Below, piece after piece: positions 11,126 through 22,040 of a stretch of 44,879 bases of DNA. The notes beneath the pieces are model-generated. The model was given only the letters and a program-made list of their open reading frames with translations, was not told where the DNA came from and did not search any database. The DNA lies in contig BFEA01000550.1 of NCBI GenBank assembly GCA_003427395.1, forward strand, positions 464,745 through 509,623, written 5' to 3'. The position numbers were made by a program, and so were the translations under genes. This DNA comes from Chara braunii (lineage: Eukaryota; Streptophyta; Charophyceae; Charales; Characeae). Position 1 is the first letter of the stretch. Every line of letters starts with the position of its first letter.

Positions 11126-12019
11126 AAATCAAACAGCGCCATACACATGAGACCAGATAGTCGTGACCTCGAACCAATAGCAGAATTGCATCACGAGTTC
11201 CACCAGATAAGAAGACAGCAAAAGCTCATAATTGACAATGCTGAAATAGTCTCATCATCATCAACGAAGAACCAATGTTGATATCCTATTTGGCGCTCGG
11301 CGCCCAGACTACGGATGACAGATCCTATCTAGCCTATCTACAATGCCGCTCATGACGTCAACAGCTCCCCGAAGTACGAGCAGATCTCGATCAATGTCGT
11401 CGCCTCAAGCACCAAGTATGTCTCTCGTATCACTCACAACCTCGATCCCCAACGCACAGATGCCACATGCACCCAAGGACCACCATGCGCCCCATCCAGC
11501 ATACAGCAGCGCAGCTTGGCTATGTCTGCCTGCTCCTTCCAGCTGACCCGTGAGCGCGTGAGCGCTGGCCAGCGTTAGCGCAGCATGCAGCCAATGCCCG
11601 GATGCCCAATGCGTGGGCAGGCCCTTTCCTAAATGGAAATGGCCTGCCTGCCTTACATGCAGCCTGGCTGCGCTGGGCCCCTGCCCAGAAGCTTCCGGTA
11701 GGCCCAGAGAGGTTGAGCCCCAGTCCAAACAGATCAGGCCCAGGGCCTGTGACAGTTACCCGTGCCCAACTGCCCGTAGTCTGAGTTGGGTCCATGCTGC
11801 GGATCTCGCCCAGGGCCTGACTCAGATGCATTTGATAAAGGAGGCTAGGGCCTGGGTGCTTTCAACCAGCTGGCGCTACGCAACTGCCTGAATTTTCCCC
11901 AGTTGTGAAGTAGTCCAAAATAGGCCTCTTGTCGTCTATCGGGCCTGCCTTCACTTAGGGCGGCCGACGCTTTTGCAGATAGGGGCCCAATACGGCTTTT
12001 TGAGGCCTTATGCCTCGCA
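11113..12019 (-). repeat. 3' LTR of element A
   Basis: Its inner edge on the - strand is TGCGAGGCATAAGG at 12019, immediately after the polypurine tract. It matches the 5' LTR at 17496-18407 throughout. The outer edge lacks the last bases of the LTR: the motif corresponding to CTCATTTTCCTTGCA is absent or altered beside the LINE. A deletion, or poor repair at insertion, is likely. Confidence 0.8.
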
Positions 12020-12030
12020 TTCCCTCCTCC
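12020..12030 (-). other. Polypurine tract of element A
   Basis: GGAGGAGGGAA on the - strand directly abuts the 3' LTR. The same tract precedes the 3' LTRs of element C (36140-36150) and, with one change, element B (41830-41840). It primes plus-strand DNA synthesis in this family. Confidence 0.85.
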
Positions 12031-12055
12031 ATACTTCGCTATTCCTCTGAGAAGT

Positions 12056-15000
12056 CTAGTCAATCTGGCGCTTTCCTTTCTGCATTAACTTCTCATAGTG
12101 GGCGACAACTTGTGGAGCAGTCTGCATCAGTTCCTCCCTTGTAAACCATCTATCCTCCTTAGGATCAGTGTGATGACTGAACCGAACGCGATACTACAGC
12201 TTCGGTTTCAGAGGACGTCCCCTGCCAGTAGGTCTTGGAACTGGCATTTCTCTGTGATCCACGATATCATCGATGTCAACTTCTCCATCCATGTTTGGGG
12301 GCAGCATAGAGCGCCGAGAGGGAAACTGACCAGTTTCTTTGGACGGTGCAAGCTTAGAAGCGTGAAAAACAGGGTAAGTACGTAAGTGACCAGGGATGCG
12401 AATACCATATAATGGTCCATCCGGTTCATCTCCTATAACATCTAGGACCTCCCATGGTCCAAAGTACTATGGCATGAGCTTGCGGAAGATCCAGTGCCCC
12501 TGTCCCAGTTCTGAGGACTTGACCCAGACTCTCTCACCTACTTGAAACGTAGACGGGCGGCGGTGTTTATTCTCAGATTCTATCATCGCCGCCTGAGCCT
12601 TGTGCATTTGTTCAACAGCCTGCTGCATCAGACGCTCATAATGATAAGCAAATTCTAAGGTTCCTGGTGCAACAGAAGGCTGGTTCTCGGGTAGTAAGAA
12701 ATCTAGGGGCAGTCTAGGCTTGAAGGTCAATAGCAGGCTGTTCGGGCTGACTCCCATTGCGTTGTGCACAACGTTATTATACAGGCTGGCGATGAGAGCA
12801 AGTTTCTCATCCCAGTCTACTTGATTAGGCTTGATGTAGTGCCTCAGCAGGTGTTGTACAACGCGGTTCATCTGCTCTACTTGCCCATTCGCCTCTGGAT
12901 GGTTCCCTAATGTCATCTTTAGTTGTGTTCCTTGTTCTGCAGCTGCGGCCTTCCACAGTTCACTAGTAAATCGCACATCACGGTTATTGACGATAGATTT
13001 TGGCAATCCAAAATCTCTGACCCAATTCTCTTTGAACAATTTAATCACGTACTCAGTCTTAGCTGTTGCCGGCATTGCGACTAACCTAGCGTACTTGCTA
13101 AACCTATCCACAATGGCATAGACGTAGCGCATTCCACTCTTGATGGTGACCAGCGTATCCATGAAATCCGTGGACAGACTCTCACCAGGCCTTTCCGGAA
13201 TCGGAAGGGGCTTGAGAAGCAAAAGAGGAGCCTGTGTACGTGGCTTGTCCATCTGACAGACCTGACAAGTCTCCACATACAGCTTGGCGTCTTTCACCAT
13301 TGTGGGCCACCAGAACTGCTGCTGCAGTTTATAGCCAAAATGTCCTGTGGCATCGTGACATTCACCTAAAAATAAACTACGCAAAGAATCCCAATTAGGC
13401 ACGCACAAACGTTTACTCCCGGCCTTCTCAAGGAACAGGAAGTCGTTGACCAGCTCAAACTCGGCAGAATTCACTTTGTCCTTCGCCTCGAGTCTGCGAA
13501 TGATCTCAGTCATAAACGGGTCCTCGCGATAGGCTTCCACCAAAGAGCGAGTTACATCGTCCGCAAGCCCAAACTCAGTCATCAGCGCACCAGAGAAGTC
13601 TGGCCTACGCGACAGCGCATCAGCAACTCGGTTATACTTTCCCTTGATGTATTGGGGTTCGAAGTCATATTGTTCAACGACTTCAATCCATCATTTCAAC
13701 GCATGAGAGAGTACCGGTTGGGTTCTCATCCACTTTAGGGTATGATGATCAGTCCTGACGTAGAAGAACCTCCCAAGGTGATAATGCCTCCGGTGGGTGA
13801 GTGCCTTGTAGATCGCATAGAGCTCCTTCTCATAGGTGGACTTAGCCAACTTATGAGAGGGCATCTTTTTGGACATGTACTTGACTGGCCTCAACTTTGG
13901 CCCCTCCTGCTGCGCGAGCACGGCGCCTATGCCATATTGGCTAGCATTTGTGGTTACTATAAACGGCTTGTCAGGATCGGGAAGCTTCAAGACCTCATGG
14001 TGTGTCAACGCATGCTTCAAATGTCTGAAAGCAGTCTCACAGCTATCTGTCCACTCCCATGGGGTGTCAAGGCGGGTCAGGTCAGTCAAAGGGGCGGCCA
14101 CTATGCTGTAGTTCTTAACAAAGTTACGAGAGTAGCTGGTCATCCCTAAGAAAGACCTCATCTCAGTCACAGACTGAGGACGCGGCCAGTCATGAATGCT
14201 GGCCACCTTCGCGCCATTGGGTTTTAAACCCTCCGCGGAAATCTCATGACCCAAGTACAAGATCCGGGTGCGACCAAACTCGCATTTCTCCCCGTTGATC
14301 TTGAACTTGTGCTGCCGAAGGAGACTGAGGATTTTGTTTGAGTGCGCAACATGCTCCTCGACAGTCCTACTAAAAGTAAGTATGTCATCAAGGTACACCA
14401 TGACAAACTTATCCAAGTAGTCATGAAAGATCTGATTCATAGTGTGTTGAAAGGTGCCCGGATCATTCGAGAGGCCGAAGGCATCACCACAAACTCGTAT
14501 AGACCGTACCTGGTCTGAAATGCGGTTTTGTGTCGATCCTCGGGCCGGATTGCAATCTGATGGTACCCGAATTTCAGATCTATCTTACAGAGGTACCGAC
14601 ACCCTTGCACTTTATCTAACAAGTCATCGATGCGCGGTAGGGGCTCTCGGTTCTTGATAGTGATGGCATTGAGCCCCCTATAGTCAAAGCACATCCTCAA
14701 AGTTACCCTCTTCTTTGGTACCATGCCCTATCTTTGCCTCAAGGTCTAGGGTCTTCTTGCTGAACGAGGGGAAGCTGTGCATATTATTGTTGGCCTCACC
14801 TGCCAACTGATTCCTGAGAGGCATAGGGAAGCATCTGAGGTAGGAGGTGAGTAGAACCTGGGGGTCATAGCGCACCCCAGGGACACAGATCAAACGCTCT
14901 ACTGCGTTTGTGGCCTCCCTTACTGACTTAAACTGCCTGGTGTGCAAAGTCAGGATCGCATCAGTGGCCTGTTGGGCCTCCTGAGGATCATGCCACCTTT

Positions 15001-16202
15001 CTTCCACCAGCTTGAGGAAGTCCTCCAGTTTCTGGTTGACTGCCCAAGTGCGAAAGTCGTGACCGTATCCCTGCAACTGCACTCAACCATCTCGCTGCAC
15101 TCCCCTCTAAATAGGAGGCAGCCACAAGCTTTTCCTCGCCCGGCAAGGTAAATTTACACTTAATGTAGGCTGGCATTGACCTCAACCTTATGTCAAGGTC
15201 TTCACCCCTCTTGTCCCCTGTGAAGGTTTTAGGAGCAGCGATGGCCGTCTTTGGAACCCACTGACTTTGTCCCAACACCTGTCCCACTCCAGGCTGTGGA
15301 CCTTGGGGACCAGGCTGCTGCACTATCTGCTGCTGGGGCTGTGTACCCTGCGGCTGTGCAGGCTGCGAGACAACAGGTTGCCCGCGTACGGCAACCTGCG
15401 ACGGAGGTTGGGAAAACACTGTTTGTACAGGAACCTGCATACTAGGACCTGTTGAAAACCCTCCTGTTAACGACATACCTAGGGAGCAGGCCTGAACCGA
15501 TGTTGGAGCAACATATGGGGATACCTGAGTCACCGGTGGGACAAAAGGAGGAGGTTGTACAACGGGCCAGACACCAGGCCCGGATGGTGATGGAGCTGCT
15601 TGTGCACGCCCGACCAAAACGGCCAGACTCTGCTGGATGTCCTGTAAGAGAGTCATCTGGTGGTCCTGCATTTCTATTACATCTAGCAGGACGGTCGATA
15701 GGGTCCTCACATCATCACCCATATTCGTCGAGTCCATCTCCTCTAACTCGCTAACGTCCACTTGTCTCCGCTGCATCCTGACTCTTCTTCTAATCATCTT
15801 TTCTTTTTCTGCCTTAATCTCTCCTAACGCCTGCTGTAGTTGTGCCTCACGAATAGCTGCTCGCTATATGGCGACCTCATCGGGGGTCAGCACTATAGGC
15901 TGGCTTGCCATTACGCCAGTGGACTGACTCTGGGTCTGCGCGACCGTTGACCCTACAGATCATGAACTGCTAGCCTATGAACTCTGGTGCGCAGCAGTTG
16001 CCATGGCTACTGAAGCAGCAGCTTCACTTGCGAATGCCCTGCTGGCCTCTGCTGCCCTAGCTCTCCGCTGCTGCTGCTGTCTCTCCCTTTGCTGGCGGAA
16101 CAGGAGTCTGTCGCCCTCCGGTCCTAATGCCAAGTGGGCTATCGGGCGTCTCGCCGATCGCAAGATCCTATCGTCCGGTTGTGGAGCCTCCCTGTCACTC
16201 AT
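12056..16202 (-). pseudogene. Gag-pol of Ty3 element A
   Basis: The order on the - strand is as follows. Gag starts MSDREAPQPDDRILRSARRP at 16202, with Q-rich and P/Q-rich spacers. The capsid-like domain is at about 15240-14730 (VAASYLEGSAARWLS, FHDPQ-type DPQEAQ). A deletion at about 14722 then enters RT at [10 protein letters not shown]. The RT box YLDD is at 14395-14384. RNase H reads TTNASQYGIGAVLAQ, with Asp changed to Asn in the TDAS box. Integrase follows, with HDATGH and CQVC zinc ligands and RDVRFTS and NHPEANGQVEQ catalytic blocks in 13582-12467. The C-terminus is chromodomain-like and ends at a TAG at 12058-12056. Stops include TAG at 15866-15864, where C has CAG, and TGA after ALK near 13690. 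Several frameshifts are present. Not functional. Confidence 0.85.
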
Positions 16203-17480
16203 AGGCTACAACACTGTACGGTGTCTGCACTAGAACACTCTTGATGCCTACCGCAGCATGGTGTACAGACGGATTTAAAGTAAAATAAATAATCGGTAGT
16301 TGTGTCAGAGACTAAACAAAAACTAAACATTTGGGTCCAACAGGTAGGTTCAAATTCCTACAAACAAAACCACTTTGACTTTGACTAGTTCGCAAACAGA
16401 AAGCACAATGAACAAAGAACAGTTCTAAACTATGCTGTCTGTCAGATGTTAATGGCTGTACATCTAACTAATCAAAATGAAAATAGAATNNTTTGTTGGG
16501 TCTNTTTGNAGAATGGAATCTTGCCCAAACTTATCACCTGGAATCTACCCCTCCCTCAGTTCTTCCTGAATGTCTCTTGTCATCAATGTCCCTGAGCAAT
16601 CCGGAACAGCATGCATGTCTAAAGGTGTGACCACGGCCCACCCCTGTGCCCCGAGTCCTGCTGAGCTGGCCAGCCCTGCACAGTCTTTATCCTCACGTGC
16701 AGCGAGCCTTACACCAACCGATTGACTGATCAGGAGGCGTTTTTATGGACGGCCCCCGGAGTCCTCAGGAATTATTTAACGCCGCAAACAGGACGACGAT
16801 CACGGCCGATGGAAGGTACCCCACCGGTGCTTATTTATAGACGCCCGGTCTCGTCTGTCCCATAGGGCTGGCCTTCCCTTCAGAACCCCTCTACAGCGCA
16901 GCGAGCAGACAAATGACAAAGCAGCAAAGCATGCGTGCTCTACTCCCAGTGGGTTGGCATGGTGACCATGACCCAGTGCTTCGTCCAGGGCCCTTCAGAT
17001 AGCACCGCCCTCTCCTTCCAGATGCTCCAGGCGAAGATTGACGACTCTCAAGGTTGAGCGCACAAGACTCCTCACATGAGAGCACTCACAAGACAAAACA
17101 CATATCCTCACAGTAAGAAGTGTCAAAGAGGGTAGATAAGGTTAGATGCAACGTACCTCAAAATAGCTGCCCCCAACCACAGATATTCTCACCAGATGAC
17201 CCGATGTTGATTGTGATGACCAATCGCTGCTTCGGCACAACCAGCATTGCACCACCGTTCCACCTCGGCATTAATCACGCATCGGATAGTTCTCATCACA
17301 CTGCGAACACCCAATATTCACCACATAGTAGCCTTCCTGGCAAAACCCCTCACCTCCTCGGTCGCCTTACTTGTCTCCACCCTCCTCACAACACACCTCC
17401 CCACGGCCGCTCGCCCAGCAGACCGCGTGTATGTACCGCAAAGGCAGAAGACAAGCGCCAGATGAGCGCACCATACCACA
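16203..17480 (-). other. 5' leader of element A
   Basis: About 1.28 kb lies between the primer site and gag, with no credible gene. Similar leaders occur in B (20892-22040) and C (29902-31171). Ns occur at 16489-16508. A conserved block near 17040-17090 contains CTTGAGAGTC (- strand), which occurs twice in the B and C leaders. Confidence 0.7.
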
Positions 17481-17492
17481 GCTCTGATACCA
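17481..17492 (-). other. Primer binding site of element A
   Basis: TGGTATCAGAGC on the - strand is the classic plant retroelement site complementary to the 3' end of initiator methionine tRNA. It lies three bases inside the 5' LTR. Confidence 0.9.
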
Positions 17493-17495
17493 AAT

Positions 17496-18407
17496 TGCAA
17501 GGAAAATGAGCAATAGCGAACTTCAGAAATCAAACAGCATCATACACATGAGACCAGATAGTTGTGACCTCGAACCAATAGCAGAATTGCATCACGAGTT
17601 CCACCAAATAAGAACACAGCAAAAGCTCATAATTGACAATGCTGGAATAGTCTCATCATCATCAATGAAGAACCAATGTCGATATCCTATCTGGCGCTCG
17701 GCACCCAGACTACAGATGGCAGATCCTATCTAGCCTATGTACAATGCCGCTGATGACGTCAACAGCTCCCCGAAGTACGAGCAGATCTCGGTCAATGCCG
17801 TCGCGTCAGGCACCAGGTATGTCTCTCGTATCACTCACAACCTCAATCCCCAACACACCATGCGCCCCATCCAGCATACAGCAGCGCAGCTCGGCTATGG
17901 CTGCCTGCTCCTTCCAGCTCGCCCGTGAGCGCGTGAGCGCTGGCCAGCGTTAGCGCAGCAGCGCTTGCACAGCATGCAGCCAGTGCCCGAATGCCCAATG
18001 CGTGGGCAGGCCCTTTCCTAAATGGAAGTGGCCTGCCTGCCTTGCGTGCAGCCTGGCTGCGCTGGGCCCCTGCCCAGAACTTCCGGTAGGCCCAGAGAGG
18101 CTGAGCCCCAGTCCAAACAGATCAGGCCCAGGGCCTGTGACAGTTACCCGTGCCCAACTGCCCGTAGCCTGAGTTGCGTCCATGCTGCGGATCTTGGGCA
18201 GGGCCAGACTCAGCTGCATTTGATAAAGGACACCAGGGCCTGGGCACTTTCAACCAACTGGCGCTACACAACTGCCTGAATTTTCCCCAGTTGCGAAGTA
18301 GTCCAAAAAAGGCCTCTTGTCGTCTGTCGAGCTTGCCTTCACTTAGGGTGGCCGACGCTTTTGCAGATAGGGGCCCAGTAGGGCTTTTCGAGGCCTTATG
18401 CCTCACA
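17496..18407 (-). repeat. 5' LTR of element A
   Basis: On the - strand it begins TGTGAGGCATAAGG at 18407 and ends CTTGCA at 17496. Length 912 bp. It differs from the 3' LTR by many substitutions and indels, so the insertion is not recent. Short frames within it are shadows. Confidence 0.85.
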
Positions 18408-18415
18408 CCAGCTAC

Positions 18416-18573
18416 TTAAACCACCAGTACTTGGCCCAGCTATCGGCCGTGGAAAAAAATAGAGTAGAAACGTTTCTAGTTGGATGAATTTGGGCGCTCC
18501 TGTAGTGGCCCGTACGTTTCCTAAAATTGCGTAGCGTTAACTGGCACGCCTTTAGGAAGTACTGGTGGTTTAA
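18416..18573. mobile_element. Short TIR element (MITE-like) with TTAA ends
   Basis: TTAAACCACCAGTACTT at 18416-18432 is mirrored exactly by AAGTACTGGTGGTTTAA at 18557-18573, with about 124 bp between. TTAA at each edge could be a piggyBac-type target duplication, or the arms may simply end in a palindrome. No coding capacity. It lies 8 bp outside the 5' LTR of element A. Confidence 0.6.
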
Positions 18574-18651
18574 TTGATTGAGTGATTGCTTGATCATTGA
18601 TTGAGTATTTGAAAAAAAAAGAAAAGACTCCTCATGTTAGTGTGTGTGAGA

Positions 18652-18692
<41 letters not shown>

Positions 18693-20072
18693 GCACACAC
18701 ACGCACACACTACCACACAGACACACACACACATTAAAAAGGTCTAAGGAAAAAGAAAAGAAAAAGGGAAAAGGGAATCGCCATCTTTGGTGATTTTTCA
18801 TTGTTTTTTGGACGACCCAAATGCCCTGAAAATTGATCAGCATATACCTTACACAATGCAGAACTCACGGGGAAAAAAAAAAAAAAAAAAAGGCCCCAAA
18901 ATGATTTTTAGTGGGGCCGAACTTTGGGAAGTTCGCCCCCCTCACGTTCGCCCACACACCTGAACGTTCGGGGGAGGTACTCCGAACGTTTGGGCAGTTG
19001 ACCCTGATCCTAGGTTGAATTGATGACTCTTGAAAACTTTAATTTATTTATCTATTATATTGTATTTATTTATGAGGTCTTAGCTGTTTGGTGCGGACCT
19101 CAGTCAATGTCGGTCAAGGCCCAATGTTAAGCCAGGTGGGATGGGGTGCAGCTCACTGCAGGACACCTCGGATTTTCTGCTGTTTTCAAGGACGTATCAT
19201 GTCAGCTGATCTGCAGAACACATGAATCACAAGTTTGGATTTCGTATTCGGGTAATACAGTCGGTGAAGAAGTTAGCATCACATTATTGTTTTCATATGC
19301 TATCTGGTACTATGCAGCTTGATCAAAGAATACATGGCTGGGAGCGCAGTTTTGATAAATGAAGAGGTGGGAGGAGGGAGGAATAAACCTTCGATAAGCT
19401 TTCATCATTCCAGACATTGTTCAACGCATTTGATCGGATTGGCCTCGCAATCAGAGTCTCTAAATTCTTATTTCATGCCCTTGACATTTCATGAGCTATA
19501 GGTCCCTTGACTTGACGATTGACAGTGCTCAACATTTGTGGCCAATCGACGTTGATGGACATTTTGTGAGATAGTGAATTTTTAACTTGATAATCAACGA
19601 TCGGATAATGAATCCCTCAGTTGGAATGTTGTGTACTATTCAGTCTGGGGGTACAGCATGTAGCAGGTTCTACATTTCGTGAGATAGTGAATTTTTGACT
19701 TGATAATCAACGATCGGATAATGAATCCCTCAAGAAGGCGAAGGGTCTTTTTCCTGCTTTTGTTTTGGGTTTCTTTATGTGTTTTTGAAATCTTATGGGC
19801 CGAGGACTCTCCCAATTTTGCTTTGCTTATCACAGTAATAGTTGTGAAGGTAGTTTCTGCCTTATGACTGAATGGTACACAGTACTAAACAGCTGTACTG
19901 TTGGTCATTAGACGAAGAAGTCCTGTTGGATAAGCAATACTGTTAGGGGATAACACACACCCCTTCAAGATAAAACGAAAAAGGAAAAAGGAGCAGTTGA
20001 GGAGCTAGAACCATCGACAGTGGGTAAGGAGAGAAGGTGAAACATGAGCATCACCATGGGTATTAAGGTACT
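18574..20072. other. Intron DNA: microsatellites and a local duplication
   Basis: A (CT)n tract at about 18651-18676 runs into (AC)n to 18734. An A run lies at 18873-18891. A 60-bp unit containing GATAATCAACGATCGGATAA occurs at 19559-19619 and again at 19672-19732. Around 18940-19000 GAACGTTCGGG-type palindromes recur. I see no gene. Confidence 0.6.
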
Positions 20073-20862
20073 TGCGAGGCTAAAGGCCTCGGTAAGCACT
20101 ACTGGGCCCTGTTTTCAGCACGAACGGCCGCCCTAAGTGAAGGCACACCTGAGCAGTGACGAGAGGCCTATTTTGTGTTTCAACGCAGCTGGGAAAATTC
20201 AGGCAGTTGCGCTGCGTCAGTTGGTTAAATGCGCCGAGGCCCTTCCTGCCAATCTTTCGGATCTTCAGGCCCTTTAACAGATGAATCGGAGGCAGGCCCT
20301 GGACCAGACACAGTGCATGAACAGAACACAGTCCGGCTGGGTAGTTCGACACAGGTAACCTCCCGAGGCCCTGTGGAAGATTCCCTGGGACAGGGGCTCA
20401 GCCATTTGGGGCCTACCGGAAGCTTCCTGGGAGAGGCCCAGGCCAGCCAGGCAGCCCACGACTGACAGCCTCACTCCATAAAGCAAAGGGCCTGGCTGCT
20501 GGCTGGACATTCGGGCACTCGCTGCTTATGCGCAAGCGCTGCTGCGCCAGCTGCTGGAGCGAGTGCCTACGCGCTCACGGGCGAGCAGGGAAGAAGCAGG
20601 CAGCCATAGCCGGGCTGGCCTGCGTGTTGCTGGATGGGGCGCATGGTGGTCGTCGGGTGCATGTCGCGTCTGTGTGGAGGATCGAGGTTGTGAGTGAATC
20701 GAGGGACATACCTGGTGCTTGATGCAAATGGCATTGGCCGAGATCTGCTCGTATTTCGGGGAGCTGTTGACGTCTCCAGCGGCATTGTAGATAGGATAGA
20801 TAGGATCTGCCATTTGTAGTCTGGGCGCTGAGCGCGAGATGGGAATCGACATTGATTCATTG
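20073..20862 (+). repeat. 5' LTR of element B, 3' end deleted
   Basis: It starts TGCGAGGCTAAAGG. It follows the 3' LTR (41841-42785) until GATTCATTG at 20862, after which the last 166 bp or so of the LTR are missing. The primer site TGGTATCAGAGC survives at 20880-20891. Confidence 0.8.
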
Positions 20863-20879
20863 CACTGAAATACGAGCTG

Positions 20880-20891
20880 TGGTATCAGAGC
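20880..20891 (+). other. Primer binding site of element B
   Basis: TGGTATCAGAGC is a perfect initiator methionine tRNA type site, as in element A. It now lies next to the truncated LTR. Confidence 0.85.
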
Positions 20892-22040
20892 TGTGGTCTG
20901 TTGCACTAATGTGGCGCTTGTCTTCTGCTTATGCACTGGGTGAGCGACCGTGGGTAGTGTGCACTGAGGAGGGCGAAGGCAAGCAGGCGACCCATGTGGA
21001 GAGGGGTATCGCGAGGAAGGCTGTGTGGTGGTATTGGGTGTTTTGCAGTGTGATGAGAACCATCTGATGTGCGATTGATGCTGAGGTGGAACGACGGTAT
21101 AATGCTGGTTGTGCCAAGGCAATGATTGGTCATCGCAATCGACGTCAAGTCATCTGGTGAGAATATTTGTGATTGGGGACAGCTATTTTGAGGTACGTTG
21201 ATTTTAACCTTATCTACCCTCTTCGACACTTCTTACCGTGAGGATGTCTGTTCAATCTTGAGAGTCCTCTCATGTGAGGAGTCGAGTGCGCTCAACCTTG
21301 AGAGTCGACATTGTTCACGTGGAGCATCTGGAAGGAGAGGGCATTGCCATCTGAAGGGCCCTGGACGAGCACTGGGTCACGGTCACCATGCCAACCCCCC
21401 CAGGAGTAGAGCATGCACGCTTTGCCACTTTGTCGTTTGTCTGCCAGCTGCGCTATAGATAGGTCATGAGGGGCTGCCAGCCCTACAGGGGAGATGAGAA
21501 CCGTCCTTAAACTGCCTCTTGATCAGCCAATCAGTCGGTGTAAGGCTCGCTGCACACGAGGGTAAACATGTTGCAGGGCTGGGCAGCTCAGCATTGACTT
21601 GGGGCACAAGAGTGGGCTGTGTGCACACCTTTAGACACACATGCTGTCTGGATTGCTCAGGAACGCTGACGTCAAGACATCAAGAAGAATTGAGGGAGGG
21701 GTAGATTCCAGGGTAATAAGTTTGTGTACAATTCCATTCTGCAACAGCCATACAAATGATTCTATTTTTATTTTGATTAGTTAGATGTTACAGCCATTAA
21801 CACATCTGACAGACAACATAGGTAGAACTTCTGTTTTCCCTTAACTGCTTTCTGTTTGCGAACTAGTCAAGTAAAATAGCTTCGTTTGTAGGAATCTGGA
21901 CTTACCTGTTGAACCCAATTGTGTATCCTCTGACAATGCCACTGATTAATTATTTTTATTATTTTAAATCGGTCTAAGCACCATGCTGCGGTCGGCAACC
22001 AAGTGTACCCTCGTGCAGACAGTGCACATCGCTGTAGCAT

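Larger units (their letters stand above)
11113..18407 (-). mobile_element. Ty3/gypsy element A, chromovirus-like, degraded
   Basis: This is a complete-layout but defective element on the - strand: 5' LTR 18407-17496, primer site 17492-17481, long leader, gag-pol 16202-12056, polypurine tract 12030-12020, 3' LTR 12019-11113. About 1.4-1.5 kb covering the gag zinc knuckle, protease and RT N-terminus is missing at about 14722 compared with element B. The outer edge of its left LTR is damaged, so a target duplication cannot be read. Its LTR belongs to the same subfamily as that of element C. Confidence 0.85.

Noticed and set aside
18873-18891. A run as a retroposon poly(A) tail
   Set aside because: No element with a matching end or target duplication is seen to its left; it looks like a simple repeat.
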